16,009 nucleotides of DNA, taken from contig CAZRML010000001.1 in NCBI GenBank assembly GCA_964601205.1, positions 1 to 16,009 on the forward strand. The letters are read 5' to 3'. Each line of letters starts with the position of its first letter. Position 1 is the first letter of the stretch. Shown in pieces: positions 1 to 6,622 of this stretch. Source of the DNA: JAQVEM01 sp964601205. Its GTDB lineage: Bacteria > Actinomycetota > Humimicrobiia > Humimicrobiales > Humimicrobiaceae. The notes under the pieces are model-generated. The model was not told the DNA's origin and made no database searches. It saw only the letters and a program-made list of their open reading frames with translations. Made by a program: the position numbers and the translations under genes.

Positions 1-318
1 AATGGCACGGTAAGCTGGGAAAATATTCCATTTGATACATATAAGATTGTAGAGACTACCGTACCTGGTGGATATAATAAGATGTCTGATATTACCGGAA
101 TAGTGGTTGGTTCTTCTCAGAGAAATTACACCTTTAGCAGGACAAACTCAAAGACACCTCCTCCACCTCCTGGCGGCGGAGTAGAGGTATTGGGTATTAT
201 GGAGCTTCCGTTTACAGGAATGCATCCTGCTATCCCGATATCAGGTATTTCTTCTATCCTTATAGGAGGATTTATGGTTATAGCTTCCTTTATAAGAAGA
301 AAGTTCGGAAGGAAGTAA
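1..318 (+). CDS. Wall-anchored surface protein, C-terminal part (SpaA/Cna-B-like domain plus LPFTG sorting signal), 5'-truncated by window edge
   Basis: The reading frame is open from base 1, so this is the last 105 residues of a longer protein whose start lies outside the window; the ATG at 82 is internal. The first ~45 residues include SWENIPFDTYKIVETTVPGGY-type sequence, the pattern of the last strands of SpaA/Cna-B prealbumin-like repeats found in pilins and adhesins of Gram-positive bacteria. A proline/glycine linker (PPPPPGGG) follows, then LPFTG at 205-219, a hydrophobic segment, and the basic tail RRKFGRK. This is a complete cell-wall sorting signal: a sortase cleaves between T and G and links the protein to peptidoglycan or to another pilin. 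A sortase gene begins 190 bp downstream and is the obvious candidate enzyme. The domain call is by pattern only; the sorting signal is clear. Confidence 0.85.
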   Translation, partial: NGTVSWENIPFDTYKIVETTVPGGYNKMSDITGIVVGSSQRNYTFSRTNSKTPPPPPGGGVEVLGIMELPFTGMHPAIPISGISSILIGGFMVIASFIRRKFGRK

Positions 319-343
319 CATAAGCCATAAGCTGGTTGATATA

Positions 344-378
344 AAAATGGTCCGGGTATTACGTATCCGGACCATTTT
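344..378 (+). terminator. Rho-independent terminator after the surface protein gene
   Basis: The perfect 12-bp arms AAAATGGTCCGG (344-355) and CCGGACCATTTT (367-378) enclose an 11-nt loop that can pair a little further. The stem ends in a T-run on the + strand and begins with an A-run, so it could also work on the other strand. It lies 25 bp after the surface-protein stop codon and separates that gene from the sortase transcript. Confidence 0.85.
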
Positions 379-508
379 ATTATGCGCTTAAAAATCGCTC
401 TATAATTTATAACGATAACATACGTTTAGATATATAAGGCAAAAGTTAGTATTTTAATTAATAATAAAAATATATAACAATATTTTTAATCCGGCATATT
501 AGAATTAA

Positions 509-1237
509 GTGAAAAAGATAGAACTATCAAAATCAAAAAAGATAAAAATACTGATAATAGCTATAGTCGTTATTGCTGTTGCAGGGCTGTCATTTTTGCT
601 GTACCCTGCATTTACTAATATAGTGGGCAGGCTAAGACAGGCGGGAGCAGTATCTGAATGGGAAACTTTAAAGGAAGCACGGTCGGAAGAAGAGGTGGAG
701 CAAGCTGAAGAGGAGACCCGGGAAGTTGCTGCAGAAGAGACTACCATAAAAGACGAGGTTGATATAATTGCTGAAGAGGCTATTGACTACAGCAGCCTGA
801 CTGCAGAAGATTTTTTTCCTTTAAAGATGATAATCCCGGTAGCTGGACAGGAGTTTATCGTAAATGAAGGAGCTGACATACAAACTCTAAAAGATGGGCC
901 CGGCCATATACCGGAAACGCCGCTTCCCGGAGATGTGGGGCGATGCACTATTTCCGGTCACAGGACAACCTATGGAGCTCCATTTAATAAGATTGGCGGC
1001 CTGGAGGAAGGGGACCTTATATATCTTGAGACAATTGGGATGGGGACTTTTATTTATGCAGTAACGGGGATTGAGATAGTAAAGCCCAAAGATGTTTATA
1101 TCCTGGAAAGCACGGGCAAAAAAGAGCTTCTCCTTACTTCATGTCACCCGGAATATTCGGCCCGGGAGAGGATTATATTAATATCGGAACTTATAGATAT
1201 ATATCCACTGGATATTGCATCCGTAATTAACCAGTAA
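509..1237 (+). CDS. Sortase (class D/E-like transpeptidase), membrane-anchored
   Basis: A 242-residue protein with a basic N-terminus, one membrane segment at about residues 12-33, an acidic Glu-rich spacer (about 50-90), and a C-terminal sortase domain (about 105-235). The catalytic triad is visible: His151 in SGHRTTY, Cys212 in LLLTSCHPEYSA, and Arg221 nine residues after the cysteine. The enzyme would act on the outer membrane face, cleaving LPxTG-like signals and attaching the substrate; the upstream LPFTG protein is a likely substrate. The start is GTG at 509 because it places the short basic leader directly before the membrane segment; no clear Shine-Dalgarno sequence precedes it. A perfect TATAAT at 401-406 could be a -10 element but has no good -35 partner. 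The class assignment (D versus E) is tentative; the sortase identity is secure. Confidence 0.92.
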   Translation: MKKIELSKSKKIKILIIAIVVIAVAGLSFLLYPAFTNIVGRLRQAGAVSEWETLKEARSEEEVEQAEEETREVAAEETTIKDEVDIIAEEAIDYSSLTAEDFFPLKMIIPVAGQEFIVNEGADIQTLKDGPGHIPETPLPGDVGRCTISGHRTTYGAPFNKIGGLEEGDLIYLETIGMGTFIYAVTGIEIVKPKDVYILESTGKKELLLTSCHPEYSARERIILISELIDIYPLDIASVINQ

Positions 1238-1255
1238 CTGGAAAAGTGATTTAAA

Positions 1256-1861
1256 TTGTGTAAATCAATGGGTAAATTAAAAAATGAAATTATAATTTTA
1301 ATAGTTCTGATTTTGGCGGCTTCACTGCTTGTTTTTTACAATGTTTATTCCGTGGAGATGCAGAAGAGGGAGGATATAAGGCAGGCAGAGGAAGAAGCCC
1401 GCCTGGAGGAAGAAAGGCAGCGTCTTGCAGAGGAAAAGTGGTCGGAGGAGGCAGGGAAGCTTGCCGAATATTACCCTGACTATAAGGCTATAGCGGAAGA
1501 ATTCATAATAGAGTCTTCACAGCTTCAGGAAGAGCTGAAGGGCCATATAGCAAATGTAGCCAGCCTAAAAGAAATTGCCTCAGCCCGGCTTGATTTGGCT
1601 GTAGATTACCGGGATAAATTTGCCGCTCTTAATACTCCCGCACCGCTTAAAACTTTTTCCAGTTATGAGCTTGAATATATCGAAAGTGATATCCAGACCA
1701 TCAGAGATGTGCTTTTATATTATGAAAGTGGAAGTTACTCAACTTATGATGACAGTGATTTAAAAGAGCTTTACCGGAAAACAGTTTTGCTTTACAGTAA
1801 AGCGGAAGAAGAGCTCACAAACGTATACAGCAGATATGAGCTGGATTACCTTTTTGAGTAA
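1256..1861 (+). CDS. Unknown membrane-anchored coiled-coil protein next to sortase
   Basis: I do not recognise a family. The 201-residue product has one N-terminal membrane segment (about residues 11-30), a highly charged Glu/Arg/Ala-rich coiled-coil stretch (about 35-70), and a helical remainder that would lie outside the cell. It has no cysteine pair or sorting signal. It starts 18 bp after the sortase stop, so the two are probably co-transcribed, and it may support surface-protein assembly; that role is inferred from position only. TTG at 1256 has GGAAAAG about 10 bases upstream. The in-frame ATG at 1268 (residue 5) is an alternative start with no ribosome binding site of its own. Confidence 0.75.
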   Translation: MCKSMGKLKNEIIILIVLILAASLLVFYNVYSVEMQKREDIRQAEEEARLEEERQRLAEEKWSEEAGKLAEYYPDYKAIAEEFIIESSQLQEELKGHIANVASLKEIASARLDLAVDYRDKFAALNTPAPLKTFSSYELEYIESDIQTIRDVLLYYESGSYSTYDDSDLKELYRKTVLLYSKAEEELTNVYSRYELDYLFE

Positions 1862-1944
1862 CTTAAATATCTGTTGCGAATATTACCTTAAAAAATAAAT
1901 ATAAGGGTAGAATGACTTATAATTAAAGTACTAAATGCCAGATA

Positions 1945-2790
1945 TTAAACGAGATTTTTTCTATTTCTCAGGTATTCCTCGTAATAATTATCCACATATA
2001 TTTTTATAAAATCAGGGTTGCTGATAAGCGGGACAAGGTCAGATTTAAGTAATGACTTATGTCTCCTGAAGATTTCTTCAACTTTTAAATCCAGTTGTTT
2101 TAGGAGAGAATTCATACTAATACTGGTACCCAGCATTTCTGAAAGTCTCTTGAGATTTGGTCTGATAGAATTTTTTAAGAACCACAGGATATCAAAATAA
2201 TCCCTGCCCTTTACAACCCCGGTGTTATCAGCTCCCTTAAATCTTTTTCTTACCAGAATAGCGTGTATTTTACCGGCCATGAGTGAAGGCAGGTCATAAT
2301 GAATTGCTGCAAAATTAAAACCGTAAATGGATTTAGATGTAGTCTCAAGGTTAAAATGTTTTGATGTGTTTACTAAAAAATCAAGCTTTACAAATAACAG
2401 ATTACTTTTATCTTCTTCTGCAAGACCCAGTTTATGTAAAACTGGAAACTTTAGCAATATCTGTTCTCCACGCTGCTTTAAAGCCAGCTTTATTTCATTA
2501 TACTTATATCGTTTTTTAAAATACTCTTCAAGGTCACCAAGCAAAATCTTCCGGTCAAAATCTTTCTTAAAATCAAAATCTATATCTTCTGAAAGCCTGG
2601 GTAGATTATAAAAATGCCTCAGGCAGGTGCCGCCGGTAAAAATAAGATTTTTATTATATTTAGAATTTGTATAGATAAAGTAGAGTACATATACCTGAAG
2701 ATATTCCTTTAACAGGTTAAGGATATAGGCATCCTGAGAGCCTCTGGCTCTTTCTTCAATTAATATTTTTTCGAGTTCCCTGTAAATCAT
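1945..2790 (-). CDS. abiEii: AbiEii-type nucleotidyltransferase toxin of a type IV-like toxin-antitoxin pair
   Basis: A 281-residue protein with the four conserved blocks of the AbiEii/AbiGii (DUF1814) nucleotidyltransferase family: GGT at 53-55 followed by LRHFYNLPRLS, the metal-binding acidic motif EDIDFDF at 68-74, a KLDFLVN strand at about 137-143, and a downstream AGKIHA (K175) plus GRDYFD (R197, D198, D201) motif. Characterised members transfer nucleotides and arrest growth, and some give phage resistance. The gene begins 1 bp after the stop of the antitoxin gene, the usual arrangement for translational coupling. The length is typical and nothing is truncated, so the module is probably active. 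Confidence 0.92.
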   Translation of the reverse strand: MIYRELEKILIEERARGSQDAYILNLLKEYLQVYVLYFIYTNSKYNKNLIFTGGTCLRHFYNLPRLSEDIDFDFKKDFDRKILLGDLEEYFKKRYKYNEIKLALKQRGEQILLKFPVLHKLGLAEEDKSNLLFVKLDFLVNTSKHFNLETTSKSIYGFNFAAIHYDLPSLMAGKIHAILVRKRFKGADNTGVVKGRDYFDILWFLKNSIRPNLKRLSEMLGTSISMNSLLKQLDLKVEEIFRRHKSLLKSDLVPLISNPDFIKIYVDNYYEEYLRNRKNLV

Positions 2791-2791
2791 T

Positions 2792-3433
2792 TTATTGTAA
2801 ATATATTTTTTTAATTATTTCTGCCAGTTTTAAATATTTTTTGATACCTGCAAGCTCGCAGTATTTTTTAAATTCTGTAAAATCCCTTTTTTTAAAGTTA
2901 TCAAGATTTAGTCTGAATGATTCCAACATAGCCAGGTCGAATTCTTTTAATCTTAGCAGTCTTAAATACAGCCAGTCAAAAAGGGCTTTGGCTTTTGTAG
3001 ATTCCTTAATTGAAAAGCCATTTTTCTCCGTGATATTAAATCCTGTAAAAAGCTTATCTTTTATATTCCTGTATATAAAAAGGCCAAGATTATTTTTATA
3101 TATTCTGCCTGATTTAATGGTTATGGAATTAATAGAGTAGATTGATTCCGTTAATACTCCGTATTTTTGCAAAATATATTCCATACTTAGATATGACGGT
3201 TCCCTCAGTTTGTTTGATATAAATTCAAGGTATGGAGTTTTGTTCCCGAGTCTTTCATAATAGTTAGAGGTAACATAAAGCCCCTTTTTTAGCTGTATTA
3301 AAGTACCATTTTGAATCCATCTCTTAACATCTTGCGAAAGAGCGTTTTTATTAATATCAACGAACTGTGATATGGTAGCTTTATTAAAATAGCTTAGATT
3401 TTCCAGTTTTTTAATTTTTTTAACTTGGTTCAT
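2792..3433 (-). CDS. abiEi: AbiEi-type antitoxin / autorepressor with N-terminal winged helix
   Basis: A 213-residue protein preceding the AbiEii-type toxin. The N-terminus (about residues 8-60) reads as a winged helix-turn-helix (ATISQFVDINKNALSQDVKRW, then LIQLKKGLYV as the wing), as in the AbiEi/AbiEi_4 antitoxin family. The C-terminal part is the all-helical/mixed domain that neutralises the toxin in known pairs. Characterised AbiEi proteins bind inverted repeats in their own promoter and repress it. Here a near-perfect palindrome covers the promoter and the ATG itself, which fits this mode. The predicted transcription start is only a few bases before the ATG, so the message is probably leaderless or nearly so, and no ribosome binding site is seen. 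Confidence 0.85.
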   Translation of the reverse strand: MNQVKKIKKLENLSYFNKATISQFVDINKNALSQDVKRWIQNGTLIQLKKGLYVTSNYYERLGNKTPYLEFISNKLREPSYLSMEYILQKYGVLTESIYSINSITIKSGRIYKNNLGLFIYRNIKDKLFTGFNITEKNGFSIKESTKAKALFDWLYLRLLRLKEFDLAMLESFRLNLDNFKKRDFTEFKKYCELAGIKKYLKLAEIIKKIYLQ

Positions 3434-3472
3434 AATTAGTACATATTATATACTAATTATGAAATAAGTCAA
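3429..3472 (-). promoter_or_regulatory. abiE promoter embedded in a 35-bp operator palindrome
   Basis: On the minus strand TTGACT (3472-3467) and TATAAT (3450-3445) lie 16 bp apart, a near-consensus sigma-70-type promoter. The palindrome TTCATAATTAGTA (3429-3441) / TACTAATTATGAA (3451-3463) has perfect 13-bp arms, and the 9-bp centre continues the symmetry except for one base pair (3442/3450). It covers the -10, most of the spacer, the expected start site and the abiEi ATG (3433-3431). Binding of AbiEi dimers here would block both polymerase and initiation. That AbiEi is the binder is inferred from the family. Confidence 0.85.
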
Positions 3473-3490
3473 TCTCTTCTTTTTCTTTTT

Positions 3491-3596
3491 TTAATTCTGG
3501 AAAGAAAGGATAGAAGATATAGTATTGCTTACAATCCCGCAGATGTCCTCGATTGCGTCATTACAGAAATTGCTGACTCTATCCTTATTTTCTTTG
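3491..3596 (-). pseudogene. Partial, decayed duplicate of oapA fused in frame to the 3' end of the pfkB-family gene
   Basis: Bases 3527-3584 match 5069-5126 inside oapA at 55 of 58 positions, and 3491-3513 match the last codons of oapA at 4857-4879 at 21 of 23. Translated, DRVSNFCNDAIEDICGIVS here corresponds to DKVSNFCNDVIGDICGIVS (residues 96-114) of the intact protein. All three base differences in the longer block change the amino acid, as expected for sequence no longer under selection. The simplest history is a second oapA copy that lost its 5' part, becoming fused to the kinase, and then lost about 176 bp internally between two AGGA tetramers (at 4873 and 5049 in the intact copy). That deletion shifted the frame and created the present stop codon. 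Similarity fades between about 3585 and 3596. Confidence 0.8.
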
Positions 3597-4684
3597 GGGC
3601 GCCAGGACAGGCCAGCCTCTGTATTGCCTGCGGGGGACTGTAAGCGGTACGTGCCCGGCTTGCGTATCAGGTAATTTTTAATCTGCCATATAATTTTTTC
3701 TAATTTAAGTAATTCTTCTATGGGCCTCATGCCATCTATAGAATTCTCATGAGAGAGGCTGGCAGCAGCCGAAGCAGAAGCTATCTTTAATGAATATTCA
3801 GGGTCAAAACCCTTAAAAATACTGTAAAGCATGCCCGCGCAGAAAGCATCACCTGCGCCGACTGTTCCCTTTATGAAATTATCCGGTAAATTTAAAGAGG
3901 CAACTTTTAGAAATTTGCCGGACCTGTCCATGTACCACCCTGCCTCGGGAGAATGTATGGCAGTTATTTCTTTAACTCCTCTGTCAAACATCCCGGAGCA
4001 GATTCTTTTTATGTTATCGTTTATTATCTTACCACTACCACCTCTTGCAGGTATTCCTGATATACGTGAAGCTTCTACTTCATTTATTATTAGGTAATCA
4101 CAGTATTTCAAAGATGGTGTTACTATTCTTACAAATCTTTTGCTGTTTTCACTGACTACGTCTATGGATGTTTTAAGTCCATTTTTTTTAGCCTCTGCCA
4201 GTGTCTTTGCCATGACTGTTCCGTACTCACTGTCTTCGGCATCAAGTGAGTCCAGTAATAATGCGTAGCCAATATGAAAAATATCTGCAGATATTTTTTT
4301 AAAACCTATGTGCTTATATGCCAGGCCGGCATTGGCTCCGCGTGCATGGAAAAAAGTCCGTTCACCGGTATTTTTGACTGTCATTACATCGGTAAAAGAA
4401 GTGGGCAATAAGTTACTCTTAATGATACCCTTAACATCAATATTGTTATTTCTGAGCACGGATAATATATATTCTCCGTTTTCATCATCACCAATCATGC
4501 CAATGACCTTAACCGGAACGGAGCTATCTATCTTTGAAATGTCAACAGATGTATTTGCCGCACATCCGCCGATGCATCTTCTTGAAGAATAAATATTTGA
4601 AAGCATTCCAGTCGCGGGATACTTATCTATTATTTTAATATAATCTATTATCAGATTACCGGCAAACAGTATGCCTTTATTCAT
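3491..4684 (-). CDS. PfkB-family carbohydrate kinase (ribokinase-like) with an aberrant C-terminal extension
   Basis: The PfkB fold spans about residues 1-340. The N-terminal signature GGCAANTSVDIS (39-50) and the ATP/active-site signature GTVGAGDAF (273-281, catalytic base Asp279) are both present, so the enzyme should phosphorylate a sugar or nucleoside hydroxyl with ATP. The substrate cannot be told from sequence; ribose, fructose, fructose-1-phosphate or a nucleoside are all possible. The start is ATG with AGGAAG 8 bases upstream. At 397 residues it is longer than the usual 300-340. Residues ~341-366 come from a noticeably GC-richer stretch, and residues 367-397 are a copy of part of the neighbouring oapA gene (see pseudogene entry). 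The extension is thus acquired sequence, not part of the kinase fold. The gene follows oapA on the same strand after 147 bp. Confidence 0.88.
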   Translation of the reverse strand: MNKGILFAGNLIIDYIKIIDKYPATGMLSNIYSSRRCIGGCAANTSVDISKIDSSVPVKVIGMIGDDENGEYILSVLRNNNIDVKGIIKSNLLPTSFTDVMTVKNTGERTFFHARGANAGLAYKHIGFKKISADIFHIGYALLLDSLDAEDSEYGTVMAKTLAEAKKNGLKTSIDVVSENSKRFVRIVTPSLKYCDYLIINEVEASRISGIPARGGSGKIINDNIKRICSGMFDRGVKEITAIHSPEAGWYMDRSGKFLKVASLNLPDNFIKGTVGAGDAFCAGMLYSIFKGFDPEYSLKIASASAAASLSHENSIDGMRPIEELLKLEKIIWQIKNYLIRKPGTYRLQSPAGNTEAGLSWRPKENKDRVSNFCNDAIEDICGIVSNTISSILSFQN

Positions 4685-4831
4685 AATAATATCTTCCTAG
4701 ATTAGTTGATTTATAGTATGTCTTAAAAAATGCGATATATCAATAATTTATTCAAATAGAATATGGATTTGAAGGAACCCATTTTACAATTAAAGGTTTG
4801 ATGGAAGTAGAAAAATCCTGTGTATAAGATT

Positions 4832-5410
4832 TTATAATTTTTTTCTTTTTCTATTTTTAATTCTGGAAATAAAGGACAGAGCATATACTGCATATCCTGT
4901 TTTAAGAACGATAGGCTCGCATCTTTTTATGGCTATGTTTTTGCCTGTTGCTTTTCCTCCTATGGTAAGGGAAGAAATAAATCCGGTAACAGCAGCGCTC
5001 AGCAGGGCGCTTTCAAGAGTCGGGTTAATAATCAGGATTCTAAAAACCAGGATGGCTCCTATGGCGCCGCTTACAATCCCGCAGATGTCCCCGATTACGT
5101 CATTACAGAAATTGCTGACTTTATCCGCATTTTTTAGGAGCTTTATTGCTTCTTTTGCCCCTTTTATTTTTCTGGCTGCCATGCTGTTCAGGGGAACCTC
5201 GGAGCATGCAGTTACCGCAACCCCTATTGTGTCAAATAAAACCCCGATTGAAATTATTATTACGAGAATTATTAATGTAACAATTAGATTGGTTTTTATA
5301 ATAAGTGTTTCGGAAATGAAGCTTACCGCGATTGCCAGAAAAAAGCTCCATAAAATGATTGCTATGATCCAGTTTCTTATATTGCCCCTGGATTTTTTTA
5401 ATTTAACCAA
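4832..5410 (-). CDS. oapA: OapA, OLE RNA-associated DUF21-like membrane protein
   Basis: A 192-residue integral membrane protein with hydrophobic segments at about 13-32, 40-66, 106-128 and 132-150 and a very basic C-terminus (RIKNRKRKKL). The central block, FDTIGVAVTACSEVPLNSMAARKIKGAKEAIKL and KNADKVSNFCNDVIGDICGIVSG, is the conserved core I recognise from OapA, the DUF21/CNNM-related protein always encoded just downstream of OLE RNA. OapA binds OLE RNA and holds the complex at the membrane; in Bacillus halodurans the complex affects magnesium homeostasis and tolerance of cold and short-chain alcohols. The start is TTG at 5410, supported by AGGAG (5421-5417 on the minus strand) 6 bases upstream; no ATG lies near. 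The 3' arm of the RNA's closing helix ends 6 nt before that ribosome binding site. RNA and protein are thus probably on one transcript. Without the RNA context it would be called a CorB/CNNM-like transporter domain. Confidence 0.88.
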   Translation of the reverse strand: MVKLKKSRGNIRNWIIAIILWSFFLAIAVSFISETLIIKTNLIVTLIILVIIISIGVLFDTIGVAVTACSEVPLNSMAARKIKGAKEAIKLLKNADKVSNFCNDVIGDICGIVSGAIGAILVFRILIINPTLESALLSAAVTGFISSLTIGGKATGKNIAIKRCEPIVLKTGYAVYALSFISRIKNRKRKKL

Positions 5411-5416
5411 ATACGG

Positions 5417-5421
5417 CTCCT
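5417..5421 (-). promoter_or_regulatory. Ribosome binding site fixing the TTG start of oapA
   Basis: AGGAG on the minus strand, 6 nt before TTG (5410-5408) and 6 nt after the last pair of the OLE closing helix (5428). It decides the start, because no ATG or GTG is placed suitably. Confidence 0.75.
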
Positions 5422-5427
5422 AAGTAG

Positions 5428-6050
5428 AAAAGATGGCGATGCGACAGGTAAACTTTGCAGTTTAAGGTCCAGTAGGATTTCCCAAACGGTGCTGAGTGTT
5501 ACCACATCAGCGGTTTCCCTTTAAACCGTTTCTATAGCGTTGCCGCTTACAGGACTGGATTGCCTTTAAAAACTACACTATAATCCCTATCACACCTCTC
5601 GTAAAGAGAACAGCCTAGGAGCTTTCCCCGGCAGTCTTGTGTTCACTAGCCTCTTTAGCAATAACAGGTTTCAGGTCTTATATACACGATGCCTTAAACC
5701 GGCATCTAAATTATACCGGACCCTCCCCCTGTATCACGCAAGGCAGGCTACGCCGCAATGCCTGTTAAACAGTTGCGGGTTACCTTCAAATGTTTTTTTA
5801 ATACATTTGAAGTTTCCACGGAAAATGGGTCCACGCCCATATGCCATTATGGATCGCCCACTTTCCTTAACCTCCAGGATCAACCCCCGACTGGGCGTCA
5901 GCAGCCAATCCCAGAGACTTCGCATGTACGCCCTTGACGGATTTTTAGCCCCGTCTTCATGGACACAGGTACTGACTAGGATACTGCGCCATCTCTTAAA
6001 TTTTCAAAATAACAGCGGTTATATAACAACGGTGTTATCAGTAAAAGCAA
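5428..6050 (-). ncRNA. ole: OLE RNA (ornate, large, extremophilic RNA), about 620 nt
   Basis: This gene-free stretch directly upstream of oapA is densely folded when read on the minus strand. The 11-bp helix 5987-5997 / 5428-5438 (one G-U) closes the whole structure. Inside it lie GACGG/CCGTC (5951-5955/5936-5940), GGGCGT/ACGCCC (5928-5933/5893-5898), a perfect 10-bp hairpin (5803-5812/5784-5793), CCGCAA/TTGCGG (5773-5778/5753-5758), and GATGCC/GGCATC (5701-5706/5689-5694). A GCAA-capped hairpin lies at 5547-5536, and a GUAA-capped hairpin GCTGA..TCAGC at 5511-5491. The latter two sit within a helix ACTGG/CCAGT plus AAGG/CCTT (5554-5566 with 5464-5473). Two small hairpins (6009-6022, 6023-6038) lie at the 5' end. 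Length, position before a DUF21-like gene, structure and the start implied by the promoter all fit OLE. OLE works with OapA (and OapB/OapC in Firmicutes) as a membrane-bound ribonucleoprotein. I could not compare it with the published consensus base by base. Confidence 0.85.
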
Positions 6051-6056
6051 TTGACT

Positions 6057-6084
6057 ATATTATATCATAAATTTTTTATGTCAA
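6057..6084 (-). promoter_or_regulatory. Promoter of the OLE RNA-oapA transcript
   Basis: On the minus strand a consensus -35 TTGACA (6084-6079) is followed after 16 bp by TAATAT (6062-6057); an overlapping TATAAT (6064-6059) is 14 bp away. A start near 6050 would give an RNA of about 620 nt up to the oapA ribosome binding site, matching the usual OLE length. Confidence 0.75.
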
Positions 6085-6292
6085 TGGCTGGCAAATGATA
6101 TCAGATAGGCCCGGAGAAAGGTAAGCATGTTATGGCGGAGAGAAGGAGTTATATCCGGAGACGCTAAAAAAAATATATGCCGTACCTTTTAAAAAGATTA
6201 AATCCTTTAAGATATGCCAGACTCTGAGGATAATCTGTTAGAAATAATTAGCCAAAAATAGTATTATTATGATAAAAGAAAGCAGGTATTTT
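6085..6292. other. Intergenic region between the divergent OLE and DUF6922/AbiEii transcripts
   Basis: About 200 bases between the OLE promoter and the DUF6922-like gene. I see no convincing gene. A 21-codon frame (ATG 6127 to stop 6190-6192) has no recognisable product. A weak promoter (TTAGAA at 6239-6244, 17 bp, TATTAT at 6262-6267) points toward the following gene. If used, transcription would begin after the ATG at 6269, favouring the ATG at 6293 as the start. Confidence 0.4.
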
Positions 6293-6622
6293 ATGAAAAA
6301 CAATACTGAATTAAAAGACACAGGGGAAATTTTACCTAAAGAATTAAAAGTTATATTGTGGTCAAAAGATATTAAAGATATAGACCCGGAGGCTGATAAG
6401 GTTTATATAATTCACCAGGTTTTATCTTATGGAGATATTGATGAAATAGAATCGCTTTTGAAATTTTACTCTCCTGAAAAAGTCAAAAATATTTTTATAA
6501 ATCTTCCAAAGAAAGTTTATACAAAACCTGTTTTTCTGTTTGTTAAGAATTATCTGCTTAGAATAAGTAAAGAACTTGACGGAAAATACTATGTCAAAAA
6601 TTTATATAAATCTGTTGAGTAA
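6293..6622 (+). CDS. DUF6922-like small protein, probable partner/antitoxin of the following AbiEii-type protein
   Basis: A 109-residue acidic/lysine-rich protein. The N-terminal half (LPKELKVILWSKDIKDIDPEADKVYIIHQVLSYGDIDEIESLLKFYSPEKV) has the LP..L....W..D...LDP..D..(I/V)I..VL.YGD pattern of the DUF6922 family, which often sits immediately before AbiEii-type nucleotidyltransferases. A role as cognate antitoxin is inferred from that linkage. The start is taken as ATG 6293, with AGCAGG 6-7 bases upstream; an in-frame ATG at 6269 adds eight residues but has no ribosome binding site. The 3' end overlaps the next gene by 32 bp, a typical toxin-antitoxin arrangement. Confidence 0.75.
   Translation: MKNNTELKDTGEILPKELKVILWSKDIKDIDPEADKVYIIHQVLSYGDIDEIESLLKFYSPEKVKNIFINLPKKVYTKPVFLFVKNYLLRISKELDGKYYVKNLYKSVE

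Noticed and set aside
1886..1912. Imperfect hairpin TACCTTA/TAAGGGTA in the convergent gap between the coiled-coil gene and abiEii
   Set aside because: Short, has a bulged G, and neither strand has a following T-run, so I do not call a terminator.
4929..5423. Plus-strand open frame of 164 codons opposite oapA
   Set aside because: It is the antisense shadow of oapA, which has a family match, ribosome binding site and operon context on the minus strand.
5428..6050. Group I/II intron or insertion-sequence remnant as explanation for the structured region
   Set aside because: No reverse transcriptase or transposase, no terminal repeats, no group II domain V-like end; the OLE-oapA arrangement explains length, position and promoter better.
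5639..6070. Plus-strand open frame of 143 codons over the OLE region, and a 63-codon minus-strand frame at 5734-5925
   Set aside because: The translations look random, have no ribosome binding site, and lie on a stretch whose minus strand is full of paired helices; both are by-products of the RNA gene.
6127..6192. 21-codon frame MLWRREGVISGDAKKNICRTF before the DUF6922-like gene
   Set aside because: Too short and without support other than a nearby AAAGG; could be chance.
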